Of a DNA stretch of 64,000 nt, positions 43,971 through 54,739 are shown one piece after another. Each line of letters starts with the position of its first letter. Within the stretch, counting starts at the first letter, position 1. The notes beneath the pieces are model-generated. The model was not told where the DNA came from and made no database searches. It was given only the letters and a program-made list of their open reading frames with translations. Origin of the DNA: Petaurus breviceps papuanus (taxonomy: Eukaryota; Chordata; Mammalia; Diprotodontia; Petauridae); assembly GCA_028583685.1 (NCBI GenBank), contig JAMXIF010000051.1, forward strand, positions 51,525,191-51,589,190. The letters run 5' to 3'. The position numbers and the translations under genes were made by a program.

Positions 43971-44002
43971 AGCATCTCTGGCCTCCAAGCATATTTGTTG
44001 GT

Positions 44003-44205
44003 TGAATGGAAAATGTACTGGCTTAGGAACGAGGGCACATGAGTTCAAATCCTGCCTCATTGCTTAGTTATGCTCTCAATGCTTACTTAACCTCAGATAT
44101 TTCACCTCCCTGGGTCTTAGTGTTCTCATATGTAAAATGATAGTGGTAGATGAGCTTTTCTCTTATGTCCATTGTAGGTTTATAATCCTATCATTCTGTT
44201 CACAT
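44003..44205 (+). repeat. MIR3 SINE
   Basis: CATGAGTTCAAATCCTGCCT, CCTGGGTCTTAGTGTTCTCA, TATGTAAAATGATAG, ending TATAATCCTATCATTCTG. Confidence 0.8.
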
Positions 44206-44220
44206 TTGAAGAGTGTCAAT

Positions 44221-44366
44221 TTTTTTTGGAGGGGGGAAGCCTGGGGTTAAGTGACTTGCCCAAGGTCACATGGCTAGTCAGTGTTAAATGTCTGAGGCCA
44301 GATTTGAACTCAGGTTCTCCTGACTCCAGGGCCAATGCTCTATTCACTGTGACACCTAGCCACCCC
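44221..44366 (-). mobile_element. Young tRNA-derived SINE (WSINE1-like), antisense
   Basis: Poly-T, GGGGTTAAGTGACTTGCCCA, AGGTCACATGGCTAGTCAGT, GATTTGAACTCAGGTTCTCC, ending GACACCTAGCCACCCC. Flanked by AAGAGTGTCAATTT (44209) and AAGAGTGTTAAATTT (44367), a target duplication with slight divergence. Confidence 0.92.
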
Positions 44367-44689
44367 AAGAGTGTTAAATTTTAATTCAGCTCTTAAACAC
44401 TGCTTACTAATGGAGGGAGAGATGCAAATTTTACTTAGAAATCTAAGGCCCTCTACCACTTGACCCTGAAGCATTACCAAAAGATCCCTAGGGTAAATAG
44501 GAGGCTGGACCTCTGAAGCTCTTTCCAACCCCAGGACTAGGAAGTCTAAGATTCTACAAAAATCAAGATATCTTGGTGACTGTTTAGGTAACAGAGTGAA
44601 GAAGGAGGATATAGACACATAAAATACCATTAGTCACCATTAGGTGACTGGTGAATTCATTGGGAGAAATTATGAATTTGGAATGAGGA

Positions 44690-44960
44690 ATAGATTTGGG
44701 GGTGGGATGGCGAGAAAATAGCTTCTATTGGAATAATTTGTTGAATAACGTGTTGAATTTAAGGTGGAGATAGATCTTCAGAAGATACCCTGCAGAGAAA
44801 TGAATGTCTGGGATTCAAACAAGTGAGAACTGGAGAAACAGATATGAGAGAGACTTGTCTCATGATGACATGACCCCATAGGCCTGCATCAAGTTGCCAA
44901 GAGAAAGGATGTGGAGAGAAGAACTGAGAGCCCGGTTACTTTCCTAAGGAGATGAGGGTG
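44690..44960 (-). repeat. Possible L2 fragment, antisense
   Basis: GTTGAATTTAAGGTGGAGAT and GAATGTCTGGGATTCAAACA loosely recall the reversed L2 ORF2 region. Weak. Confidence 0.3.
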
Positions 44961-45074
44961 GATATTCCAAGAGCATACTTAGAGTAACATAAAAACAATT
45001 TTCAAAGATAACATTGCATTTCCCCTAGAATCCCATGCATTTCTCCCGTTGGAGGTCAAGGCACGTTTTGTTTA

Positions 45075-45205
45075 TTTAATTCCAGCCAACATTTATTAAA
45101 GGCTCACAGTTCCTCAGACCATTATATACTATAGAAGACATTTGGTTTAGACACAAAACAGTCCTTGCCTTCCCAGTGTTTACAGTTAAGGGGCAGATAT
45201 AGATA
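45075..45205 (-). repeat. L2 LINE 3' end, antisense
   Basis: CCAGCCAACATTTATTAAAG, CAGTCCTTGCCTTCCCAGTG, TTTACAGTTAAGGGGCAGA. Confidence 0.7.
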
Positions 45206-45550
45206 GGGTTTGGATGCTGGACCTGTGATGTCTGTCACCCATACAGGGATCTCAAAGATATGTTAGCTGCTTCTACCAAGGCAATCAGTGCTTTCCATGC
45301 TAGTGATAGCATTAGAAAATCGCTTAGACTAGTGAAAAGCTAAGTAACTTACTCAGAGGCCTTAGAGGTATACAAGGTCTTCTCATCCTAAGGACTACTG
45401 GCAATCCAAGAGAAAAGGGCATTCCTGACAGGAGTGATTAGGGAAAGCTCAACAAAGGAGGTCGTTATCTAGGAGGGTTCTTATGCAATATAGCAGAATC
45501 AACCTTCCCCCAAATTTTCCAGAGGAGTCTGCATTTTTTGCTAGAGGCCA
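45206..45550. other. Stretch with no recognised feature
   Basis: No repeat recognised. Short overlapping frames only. Confidence 0.4.
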
Positions 45551-45867
45551 CCAGTCTGTTTGGCATTTAAAGCCCTTTAAATCCAGCCAACTTTTTCCTA
45601 TAGTTTCTATTCTGCCCCCCTTTGTGATTTCTATTGTACACTCCATCCAAATTGATGGACTTGCCATTCTCTCTACAGGGCTCTCCATTTCGTCTCTCCA
45701 TACCTTTGCATGTCCTTGAGAAGCATGTTGTCATTGCTTTCACTTATTCAGAATCCCTGACGCTCTTTAAAGCTCCTCTTAAGCGCCACGTCCTCCACAA
45801 AGGCTTTCCTGACTCTTCATTTAACTATTGACCCACCCACACTGAGAGAAATTACTTTGTATGTATT

Positions 45868-46500
45868 TGTAACGTTAAGGGAATTTGAAGATCTTCTCCA
45901 CCTATTAATAGGTCTATGTGCCTAGCTGTGATACATCCTGAATCACATAGAGCCCATTGGTGGGGGAACTTGCTTAAGGGAGAAGCTTGCTGAGGGGAGG
46001 CTTGCTTGTAGGAAGACTTTCACACCTTTTGGTACTCACCTAATTAGGCACGGAGTCATGAGGGTTGTGATGTCGCCTGGATCTGAGAAGTGTATATATA
46101 CTTCTGAGTTGGTGTTTTGCTTTGGGGGTTCATTCATGAGAAAGGTCTTTTGATTTCCTGGTTGAGACTCTGAAGAGCTATATGTTCAACTCCCCACCCC
46201 GACTGCTTAGATGTCTGTGCTTCTTTGATCCAGTGATGTCTGTAAAGTATATAGCAATATTGCTATGTTCAGACAGCTACAGCCCTGTCTGTTGGTCTTT
46301 GTGCTAATTTCTCTCCTTGTATTTTCTCTACCTGTATTTTCTCCATGTTTAGGGTTCTGATCTTTCCCCTGAATTAGTGAATGAAATTAAAGTAAGATTG
46401 TGGACCCCTTTAAGGTTGCTTTCCTTCAGTAAAGCAGATCAAAGAACCTGTGCTAGCAGGCCATCCTGGGTGTACTAGTGTACTTGCTAATAATAAAACA
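45868..46500 (+). mobile_element. LTR of a marsupial endogenous retrovirus-like family
   Basis: Starts TGTAACG. It has a TATA-like GTGTATATATAC and a downstream polyadenylation-type GAAATTAAAG, then a 3' block (GGTTGCTTTCCTTCAGTAAA, GCAGATCAAAGAACCTGTGC) also present in the LTR at 62099-62709. About 0.63 kb; the 3' boundary is uncertain by about 10 bases. Apparently a lone LTR: no internal region recognised beside it. A fossil inserted into an older L2. Confidence 0.7.
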
Positions 46501-46589
46501 AAGTACCAAGCTGCATATGGAGGAATGTCTATATCCTGTAGTTCTTTATATCAAGGAAGTTAGGGATTCAGTCCCTATCCCTTTACCTA

Positions 46590-46765
46590 TATTTTATGAT
46601 TAAAGAAAATATGGCATAGCAGACAGAGAATAAGGAATATATGGGTACAAATATTGCCTCTCATAAACAATTTTAGTAAAACTCTGGACAAGTCACTTAA
46701 GTCACTTAATGAGTGCATTGGCTCAGGTGACTCTCTAAGACTGTAAGTTGCAGAATAGCTCCCTA
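46590..46765 (+). repeat. MIR-type SINE, diverged
   Basis: AATATGGCATAGCAGACAGA head, AAACTCTGGACAAGTCACTT, and ATTGGCTCAGGTGACTCTCT. Confidence 0.55.
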
Positions 46766-47274
46766 TCTATATTGGTAGAGGGGGTTACTTCCTTGGGAGC
46801 TCCTCAAATGGAATACTGATATATCTATATTTTTTTCCCCAAATGGAAGTAAGCTCCTTGAGGGCAGAACCTCTTTCATTTTTGGCATTGTATGCCATTC
46901 CATCCATATTGTCACCAGTACATTAAGTGTAGGAGTCCTGGAGTCATCACCCCTAATCATCAGTCTTCCTTCTGATCTAGCCCTCACACCCATTTTCTGA
47001 GTAGACAACTCCTATGGATGAGAGGCCAGCCATCCCCACTAATTGCCAACCTACTTCGACCCACAGGACAGGCAAGCCAGCCTAGCTGAAGCATCAAGAC
47101 ACCTTGAAGAAGACATGAGGCAGCATGTGTCAGGTGAGTCAAATCAGTGCCACAACCTTGACCACCATCTTCCTTCTTACACTGATAGAGACAGCCCAGA
47201 ACCGTGACCATAAGAGCCTTTGGGACTGTGCTGCTTCCAGCAAGGTGTTAAAAGGTTCAGCATCAAAAATTGAG

Positions 47275-47427
47275 GGGCGGCCAGGTAGCACAGCAAGTAA
47301 GAGCACCGACCCCAGAGTTGGGATGACCTGGGATCGAATCTGGGCTCAGATACTTAGCACCACACCCAGAAACACCTGGCCATGTAACCTTGAGCAAGTT
47401 ACTTAACCCCAATTGATTTTTAAAAAA
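47275..47427 (+). mobile_element. Young tRNA-derived SINE, CAGCAAGTAAGAGCACC subfamily
   Basis: GGGGCGGCCAGGTAGCACAG head, GGGATGACCTGGGATCGAAT, CACCCAGAAACACCTGGCCA, CTTAACCCCAATTG, A-rich tail. Shares private bases with 26617-26767. No clear target duplication. Confidence 0.9.
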
Positions 47428-47484
47428 TGGAAATGTTTTGATGAATATTAAAAAGTGATTATCGTCGGTTTGGCTATTGCACCC

Positions 47485-47700
47485 TTCCAACCACAGGACC
47501 TTTCCTTCAGACTTGTAGCTGAAACCTCTTTTGTGTTTTGTCTCCCTCATTAGAATGTGAACTCCTCAAGGCATCATTTGTAAGCCCAGTCCTTTACACA
47601 CAGCAAGTGCTTAATACATATTTCATGCATTTATTGTATGTCATTTAGCATATACATAGTCTGGCACATAGCAGTTGGCTAATAAAAGATTATTGATTTA
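47485..47700 (+). repeat. L2 LINE 3' tail
   Basis: CTCCCTCATTAGAATGTGAA, CTCCTCAAGGCATCATTTG, CACAGCAAGTGCTTAATACA, and a second CTGGCACATAGCAG. Confidence 0.75.
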
Positions 47701-48515
47701 TTTATCACTTGATTGACCTATCTCCATCCAAAGAACTGTTGGCTACTATGGCTTTAGTTCTTGAGATGAAAAGAAGACCACAAAAGACTTCCATGACTTG
47801 TAGGGGTCACCACATTGCACCTGTTTCCTGATGTATTTTCTCTGTTTACTGCCTTTTCTGCCTTTACTATCTTCCGTATTGCAGCAAAATGCATACTCCA
47901 GACTGCTCTCTGCCTTCTCTGCCTAAGCTGACTGTTTCTGTTGCCACTGAGCTGGCCACTTCCCTGCACATCAATACAGTAACTGAAAGATTCTGCCTCC
48001 AAACAGGCCTGCTGTCTGTTGTCTGGCCTTGGCTTGTTTCTCTTCTCTGCTTATTCTGTTCTGATGTTCGGTGTCAACAGTACACTGAGATGCCCCTTCT
48101 GAGATGTAGGAGAAAGTAAAAAGATATATCATAATTAGGACATGATAATGGGGACCTTATTTTCTCAGAGATTAGGCACAGGCATTCTGATTGCTCCAAC
48201 AGTCCTGATGGGGCTTAGGGAATCAGAGGAGTCCTTTGGCATGGATGGGAAAGACATTTTTCTGGGTGAAAAGATGGGAGCGGGCTTTCTCAATAAAGTC
48301 TGTGTGAATTAAAAAATTCCTTCCTGAACTCTGGACAGAAGCCCAAGGTTCCATGGTGAGGGCTTAGGTTCTAGCTTGGATACAGAAGCTAGAGATCAGG
48401 AACAACACATCTTGAAGCTGTCTAGAGCTCTAGTCTTATGAGGGTAAAGAAATTCTAATGACTTTCTTTCCCAGGGCAAATTGAGTCATTACTTGCAACA
48501 GTCTTAGAGCTTCTG
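47701..48515. other. Repeat-poor stretch
   Basis: Overlapping frames of 76-82 codons on both strands at 47754-48119 lack a domain. No repeat recognised. Confidence 0.45.
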
Positions 48516-48519
48516 GAGA

Positions 48520-48615
48520 TATTGAGGAGTGAATGCATGCCCAGGGTAATATAGGCAGTGCATGTCAGAATTTGGAGCCTGGCTCTCTACCCACTGCACC
48601 ATGAGGCCTCTCTCT
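48520..48615 (-). repeat. MIR fragment, antisense
   Basis: GCCCAGGGTAATATAGGCAG, ATGTCAGAATTTGGAGCCTG and TACCCACTGCACCAT: reversed tRNA-like head. Confidence 0.6.
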
Positions 48616-48619
48616 GTGT

Positions 48620-49005
48620 GGATCTTCTATAATGAAATTCACACTTCTGAATAATCCCAACCTTGTTTGCCACCTGGTATCACATCTACCCTACATTGCT
48701 CCTCTCTTCCCTCCATTAGGAGTCTGTTTGCAAATGAATTTTAATGGCCACTAACACAAAACACAAAAAGAATAGTAAAATTGAAGAAAAAAGTATAACT
48801 GCTTCATAGATTCCATAGCCAAGAAACAGTTATTCATTGTTCTTCTCTTCCTTTTTATTGACATAAGTAATCCTGTTGAGTCTTCTACTAGGTTAAGAGT
48901 CCGCATTGGTCCATGAGTCAACTGCTCCCTGGGAATTAGATCAACAAGTTAAAAAGCACTACATTGTTAAATTTTAAGAGTTAACCTTACTTTAGCTCAG
49001 ATAAA
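48620..49005. other. Stretch with no recognised feature
   Basis: No repeat or notable open frame. Confidence 0.45.
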
Positions 49006-49006
49006 A

Positions 49007-49190
49007 AATGCATTAAGTACCTACTATGTGCCAGGCATTTAGCTATGTCCTGGGAATACAAAGACAAAAAATATTCAATCGTTCCAACAAAGATGAAAAA
49101 CAACATAGGGTCTGCTCACAAGAATTGCACCGTTCAGTAGACATGTTATATACACATGCCTTTAATGCAAGTAAGAAAAGGATAAAGTAC
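49007..49190 (-). repeat. L2 LINE 3' end, antisense
   Basis: AAGTACCTACTATGTGCCAG, TGTCCTGGGAATACAAAGAC, then diverged UTR. Confidence 0.75.
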
Positions 49191-49194
49191 AGAG

Positions 49195-49700
49195 GAAGAG
49201 AGGCCAACCAGAGTGGTTTACATCTGAACTCCTGAGAATACTGACAGATCCAAGAGAAGTCTCAGTACAACCCAGGTATCAGAAGGACAGCTGGAGGTGG
49301 TTTCTGAATGGCTTTATCATCACAGCACACCTATACCTGAACAGTGACCTCCAACCACTGGGGATGACAGTGAAGGATTCCACAGCTCACAAGCTATCTG
49401 GGGAAGGAAAAATGCAGACAAAATCCATTGCTCTTCTGTAAGCCTCCCTGATGGCTTCCACGAATGGGTGAAGGGAGAAAGATATGTCCCCACGTCAATG
49501 AATCTTTTGGGGAAGTCCAAACCCATAACTTCCCTGGGTCTGACTCACTAACTGTAAAGTATCATATCTGCCTAAAGGCAATAAGACTGTAGCTAACTAA
49601 ATTATATGCCAGGAAATTTCCCTACCCTTCTTTCTATTTAAATATTTCTGTTATGCATGGCCCAAATTCCTTTGTCAGTACAGGTAAAGCAATCATAACT
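49195..49700. other. Stretch with no recognised feature
   Basis: A 68-codon minus frame (49320-49526) without a domain. No repeat recognised. Confidence 0.45.
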
Positions 49701-49704
49701 GCCA

Positions 49705-49918
49705 GCACGTAGATGCCACATTGTCTTACAAAGTGCTTCATACATATTATTTCATCTGAACCTCAAAACAAACACATAAGATAATCATTATCTTCCTTTT
49801 GCAAATGAAAATAAATAAGGCTGAGAGAAATGAAGTTAACATGCCCAGAGTCACAAAGCTAGTAAGCAGCTGAGGCAGAATTTACACTCAATCTATCCAC
49901 TATGCCACCTAATACTGA
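49705..49918 (-). repeat. CORE-SINE (Ther-1/MIR type), antisense
   Basis: CTTACAAAGTGCTTCATACA, TATTTCATCTGAACCTC, AGAGTCACAAAGCTAGTAAG, ATCCACTATGCCACC. Confidence 0.85.
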
Positions 49919-49979
49919 CTTCCCTGGTTTTTCTAATCATTGTGTTAACAGATAGCCTGAAAGATTCAATGAAACAGGG

Positions 49980-50592
49980 CTCATTTTAGCTAGAAGGATC
50001 AGGGAAGAGGCAAGGAAGAGATAGAAACTGAGATGGGCCTTAAGGGAGAGGGAAGGATATCAGTGGGTATGGTCTGAATGGGGAAAAGCTATTTCACACA
50101 TAGCAGAAGGCATTCATGAATAAAGAGATAGAGTCAAGAGAGGGAAAAATGGATATGGAGTACAGCAGTATCATATGTAATATAGTGTAATACAGGAGTA
50201 TATTATGGATGAATCTATCTATCCACCTCAAATCTATCATTAAAAAAAATGATAGAAAGATGAATTGAAGCCAGACCATGGAGGGCCTTGAATGTCAGAA
50301 TAAGGGATTTATTTTTCATTTAATAGACAACATAGATTCACCAATGGTCTTTAAGTGGGAGAGGGGGACTGATGTTATTATTCCTATACATTAGGAATAT
50401 TATTCTTACTTCAATGCAAAGATTTGTTTGGGCAGGAGAGACACTGTAAACAAGGAGACTGCCTAGGGGGCTATTGTGCTAGCCTAGGAGAGGGGTGATA
50501 GGGACTCACTGAGATGAGCAATGTGGTCTTAGATATATTGAGTTTGATTAATTAGGCATTGAGGTAGAGCTGATGGAAAATGATCTGACAAT
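49980..50592 (-). repeat. L2 LINE body fragment, antisense
   Basis: GAGATGGGCCTTAAGGGAGA, GCCAGACCATGGAGGGCCTT, GAATGTCAGAATAAGG, then GTGCTAGCCTAGGAGAGGGG: L2 UTR and ORF2 end, reversed. Confidence 0.75.
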
Positions 50593-51270
50593 CTATCAAC
50601 AATCATTTATTAAATATGATCTATTAGATGCTGCATTGAGGATAAAAAGGTGGAAGTGAAAAGTTCCTGCCCTCAAGGAGCTTATATTCTAATAGGAGAA
50701 AGGGGGAGGGAGAGGGAGAGAACAAATACAGTTTCATGTAAAAGGTGGAACTTGACCTGAGTCTTTAAGAAAGAGTTCCAAGAGGCAGATGTGATAAGAG
50801 AGTAAATGTTCAGCCATAGGGGACTTCTTGTAGAGAATCATGGGAATGGGAAATGGAGTATTGTGTATATGAAATAGCTAATATATCAAAAGAGTGGGAT
50901 TGAAGAGTATATGAAAGTAAATATGTGGAAAGGGACTGGAAAGGTAGGAAACTTCCTGTTGTGAGGAGCTTTAAATGCCAAACAGGAACTCAGGAGAGTG
51001 GTTGGGCTGCAAGATTTAGATCTGGGAATCATCCACATAGATTGGCAACTGAAACAGTGGCACTGAATGGCATTGACAAAGGGACGTCTAAAGAGAGGAG
51101 AGGAAATACACCAGACAAGGGGTGACGGGATGGAAGGGAAAGAAGAATCAGCAAAGGATACCCATAAACACCAATCAGTTAAGAAGAGATTCTAGAGAGA
51201 GTGACGTCATAGGAGCTGGAGTTGGTGAGCATAAGAAAGAGAAGCTAGACAAGGGCAGCAAAGGCTGTAG
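50593..51270 (-). repeat. Second L2 LINE 3' block, antisense
   Basis: A fresh L2 3' terminus (CAACAATCATTTATTAAATA, CTGCCCTCAAGGAGCTTATA) starts exactly where the first block stops, followed by TGGAACTTGACCTGAGTCTT and GAGCTTTAAATGCCAAACAG. Confidence 0.8.
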
Positions 51271-51429
51271 AATCAAAATGAGAAACACTCCTAATGTGGT
51301 TTTAGAAGCTTTCTCACCAAGAATATGTTCTCCAGTTTTTCCTCAACCACCATCAATGCCCCACCAAGTCACCTATTACCACCAAAAAATTATACTCTGC
51401 TAGTTTCTTTTTAAAATCATAGAATAATC

Positions 51430-51735
51430 AAATTTTAGCAACCATAGCTTCATTGATTTGAGCTTAAAGGGGTCTTTGAGACCATCTAGTTTAATCTCTC
51501 CATTTTAAGGGTGAAGACATTGAGGCTTAGGGAGAGGACATGACTTGCCTGAGGTCACACAAGTAGTAAATTGTACAAGTGAAATTAAAATTCAGTTCTC
51601 CTGACTCCAAATCCAGGATGTAACTAACTTCACTCTTCTTTGTCTTTGCATAAAGGTAGCATACTTAGGCCTTTACAAGTGGGGAAACTGAGGCCAAGAG
51701 GAGTAAAGCGCTTCTCTTAAGGTCACTTAGTTGTT
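51430..51735 (-). repeat. MIR3 plus adjoining MIR fragment, antisense
   Basis: 51430-51640 is MIR3 (GAGACCATCTAGTTTAATCT, CATTGAGGCTTAGGGAGAGG). 51672-51735 is a second GGGGAAACTGAGGCCAAGAG piece. Confidence 0.78.
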
Positions 51736-51739
51736 TAGT

Positions 51740-52720
51740 TATTATATGATAATATTCAATGTCAAACATTTTAAAAATTCTGATAAATGTTTTTTATTAC
51801 CCATACTTTTCAGCACCTAGAAAAGCTATTATATATGCATATATCTGAAAATATGTAGATGTATATGTACTATAAATGTGCCTGTATTCTACATTTGACA
51901 ATAGTGATCTGTCTTTCATGAATGCCATGGAAACTCAATAGATTTCCACTGATATGAGCTGAGGAAAGAATCAATTTTGCTGAAACTCACCTGATTCCTG
52001 GTGTTACTCATTTGCCCTTGTGAATGATTTAATAGACTTTCCAGAGACTCCATTTTTCATGCTGTAAAAATCTGACACTGAAAGTGCTAAGGGAAAAGTT
52101 CTAGGGAGCCTAGTCTCTGAAAGTTCACAAAACCATCTTTCTGCTTTTGAGTTTGGACCCCTTAATTAACACCAATGGAAAAATCTTCAAAAAAAAAAGT
52201 CTTGATTGTAGCAACTCACCTTAAAACTAATTTGTGGGCAGGCAAGCTACACCATGACTTGCTGGTTGGCTGAGGGAGTAATACAGGCCTTTGGGTCCCA
52301 ACCTCTCTGGGATCTTGAAGTACCTGTTCCTTTTCTTTCTTTATTCATCAGAGTAGCCTTGTGATGGCAGATCTTCTCTAACTGGTCACCAGCTGAGCAT
52401 CCTGGTTTTCTTTGCAAATTTTCCATCAATTTTCAGCCCTGGTATCATTTGCTCCATCTCCATCAACAAAGACTGATGGTTCCAGTAAAGGTTCTGCCTT
52501 GGTGTCCCCTCTTTCCAAGGAGTAGATTGCCATAGTGCTCCAGCTGCCCCTATCCTGGGGGTGTGTCAGGGGGGAATGAATGATTCAGTGAGGGCTTCTA
52601 TACTACTTAAGTTGATGGGACACTTAAGTTGAAGGGCTTCTCCTTCAGAATTTGGCATACTACAGCAAGGGGGAGACAGGAGGACTCATTCCTCTTTGAA
52701 CTCACTGTATGATTTGGGAC
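51740..52720. other. Repeat-poor stretch, about 1 kb
   Basis: No recognised repeat, and no frame above 60 codons with a domain. AT-rich start, more balanced after 52220. Confidence 0.45.
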
Positions 52721-52724
52721 ATCA

Positions 52725-52855
52725 TGTCATCTCTCTACTTCTCAGCGCCCCACTGGAATGAAAATTCCTGAAGAGCAGGGACTATATTTCCTTTGCCCAA
52801 AACAGTGCCTTACCTTATGTATAGTAGGCCCTTAAAAAGTGTTTGTCAAATTAAA
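52725..52855 (+). repeat. L2 LINE 3' tail
   Basis: AATGAAAATTCCTGAAGAGC, AGGGACTATATTTCC, ACAGTGCCTTACCTTATGTA, GTAGGCCCTTAAAAAGTG. Confidence 0.82.
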
Positions 52856-52867
52856 CTGCCATTGGAC

Positions 52868-53070
52868 CAAAGAATGGATTTAGATTTGGAAGAAAACTTG
52901 GAAGCCATCTAGTCCAACTCCTTCAATTTATAGATGAGAAATTGAGGACCAGAGAGTTTAAGTGACTTGCCTGAAGTCACCCAGGTCATAAATAGCTAAG
53001 CTAGGATTTGAACCCAAGCACTCCTGACTCCAAATCCAATGCTCTCTCCAAACTACCATTCCACTTCCTG
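52868..53070 (-). repeat. MIR3 SINE, antisense
   Basis: GCCATCTAGTCCAACTCCTT, TAGATGAGAAATTGAGGACC, GCTAGGATTTGAACCCAAGC. Confidence 0.88.
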
Positions 53071-53084
53071 CTTGTTCATATATA

Positions 53085-53312
53085 AGTCTTCCTTCAAAAC
53101 CCATGCCAAGATGCCCCCTCCTCTTGGAACATTAAAATTCTCCACATGGATCTTACATCAGTAGTCTTATTTGTGTTGTCAGTCTTCAACGCTGGCTTAG
53201 AAACTCTTTGAGGGGGAAGTGAATGTCTTAGCTATCTTTTCATGTCTTTTCACACAGGGCAGTGGTCTTTATATGTGCTTAATATATGGATATTGAATGA
53301 ATGAATGAGTGA
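53085..53312 (+). repeat. L2 LINE 3' tail
   Basis: CATGCCAAGATGCCCCCTCC, AGAAACTCTTTGAGGGGGAA, TATGTGCTTAATATATGG, (GAAT)n end. Confidence 0.7.
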
Positions 53313-53925
53313 ACAAATGGATCTTCCTTCCTGTCCTGTATGGCTGGCAGGTCCTCCTCACTTCTAACTCTTGGAATCCTCAGTTTCCTTGAAGACTCAA
53401 ATTATTGATTGATGGCTGAGTAGTCAGTGGTGGAGGGGACAGAAAAAGTCATGTCTAAAATAAGGTTCTTGAATCATCTTTACCATTTAGTGATCACTGC
53501 TTTGTGACTTATCCCGGGAATTACATTTTGACTCGGGCACAATTTTTAAATGCTTTGGACTCTTCATTGGACGGTCCCAATCAACATCAATATATATTTC
53601 GGAAGCCTCCTCCTCACTGACTTCATTAGGTACTTTAAGGAATTGGTCAAGTGGATACAATTCTGCCCTTTGGGGGTACTTCCCAGGCTGTATGGTAGAC
53701 TGCCATTTTTAGAATGTCTCTAGGTGATGATGATAGTGAACACTTATTCTGAGGACAGTGGGGAAAAAATGGAGGGAAGAAAAGTAATAAGAGGGGAGAT
53801 TCATGATTCCCTCCCTACCTAACAATCATCACCCCAAGAATTTCTTCCTTTACATTTTATATTTACTTATCTTTTATCTGTCCTCTATATCGATTATCTA
53901 TCTGTCATCTGTTGTCTATTTCCAT
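53313..53925. other. Stretch with no recognised feature
   Basis: A weak TATC/ATCTG-type tract at 53870-53930. No gene or repeat otherwise. Confidence 0.45.
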
Positions 53926-53929
53926 CGTC

Positions 53930-54085
53930 TACCAATGTCTATTTATCTGCCTCGCTGTCGTATTCCCCCAAGTGACACATAAGCAGTAAGCGTTCTGTTT
54001 TCCTTTGTATTCCTCGTAACTGGAACCATACATGGCATGTGATCGAGGTTTAATAAATACTTGTTGAATTTAATTGAATTGAAAA
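53930..54085 (+). repeat. L2 LINE 3' tail
   Basis: TTTCCTTTGTATTCCTCGTA, ACATGGCATGTGATCGAGG, TTTAATAAATACTTGTTGAA. Confidence 0.65.
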
Positions 54086-54164
54086 TTCAAAGGAAGAGGA
54101 GAAAAGGGGAAGTAGAGTTGAAGGAAAAGAGATTATAGTAGAATATAGAAGTGAGAAATAAAGT

Positions 54165-54545
54165 ATGTGTCACTAATTGTGTGACCTTAGACAAGTCACA
54201 TTCTTTGCTTCTCAGATTGTTATTATTATCAATAATGATAGTAACTAGCATGTATATCACATTTTAAGATTGACAAAGTGCTCTCCATATGTTAATTCAA
54301 TTCATCCTCACAACAGCCTTGGGAGGTAGATGTTATTATTATAGTAATTTCACGCATAAAGAAATTGAGGCCCAAAGAATTTAAGTAAGAATCTGAGACA
54401 GGGATTTGAACTTTCTTATTCTAAGTCCTGCATTCTAGCCACTGGACCAAATTAGCTCTCTAGTTTCCTCATTCACAAAATTAGAGTGTTGTATTAGAAG
54501 GCCTGGTAAAAACCCTAAACTGCTCTAAAGTTCTATGAAATTCAT
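54165..54545 (+). repeat. MIR3 SINE, split by a CORE-SINE
   Basis: 54165-54222 (AATTGTGTGACCTTAGACAA, CTTTGCTTCTCAG) continues at 54461-54545 (TTTCCTCATTCACAAAATTA, AAAGTTCTATGAAATTC). Confidence 0.78.
54223..54460 (-). repeat. CORE-SINE (MIR type) inserted in a MIR3
   Basis: CAAAGTGCTCTCCATATGTT, CATCCTCACAACAGCCTTGG, AGAAATTGAGGCCCAAAGAA, CATTCTAGCCACTGGACC. Confidence 0.85.
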
Positions 54546-54695
54546 AAAAGCATTCACTTAGCACAAACATTTTTTCTAGGCATTGTGGGGGATAAAAAGA
54601 TGCAGTTAAAAAGAAAGATGCAGTCCCTGTTCTCATTGAGATTAAAGTCTAGTTAAAGGGACAAGATTAGCAGATATGAAAATTCCTCTCTACCC
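54546..54695 (-). repeat. L2 LINE 3' end, antisense
   Basis: GCATTCACTTAGCACAAACA, CAGTCCCTGTTCTCATTGAG, ATTAAAGTCTAGTTAAAGGG. Confidence 0.7.
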
Positions 54696-54739
54696 AAAGC
54701 AGGGCATACTAAACACCAAAGGAAACATGCAGACAATTA

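Larger units (their letters stand above)
45555..46935 (+). repeat. L2 LINE 3' region, split by an LTR
   Basis: 45555-45867 has the L2 sense segment (AAGCTCCTCTTAAGCGCCAC, CTCCACAAAGGCTTTCCTGA). 46820-46935 has the L2 tail (AAGTAAGCTCCTTGAGGGCA, CATTTTTGGCATTG). An LTR and other DNA sit between. Confidence 0.72.
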
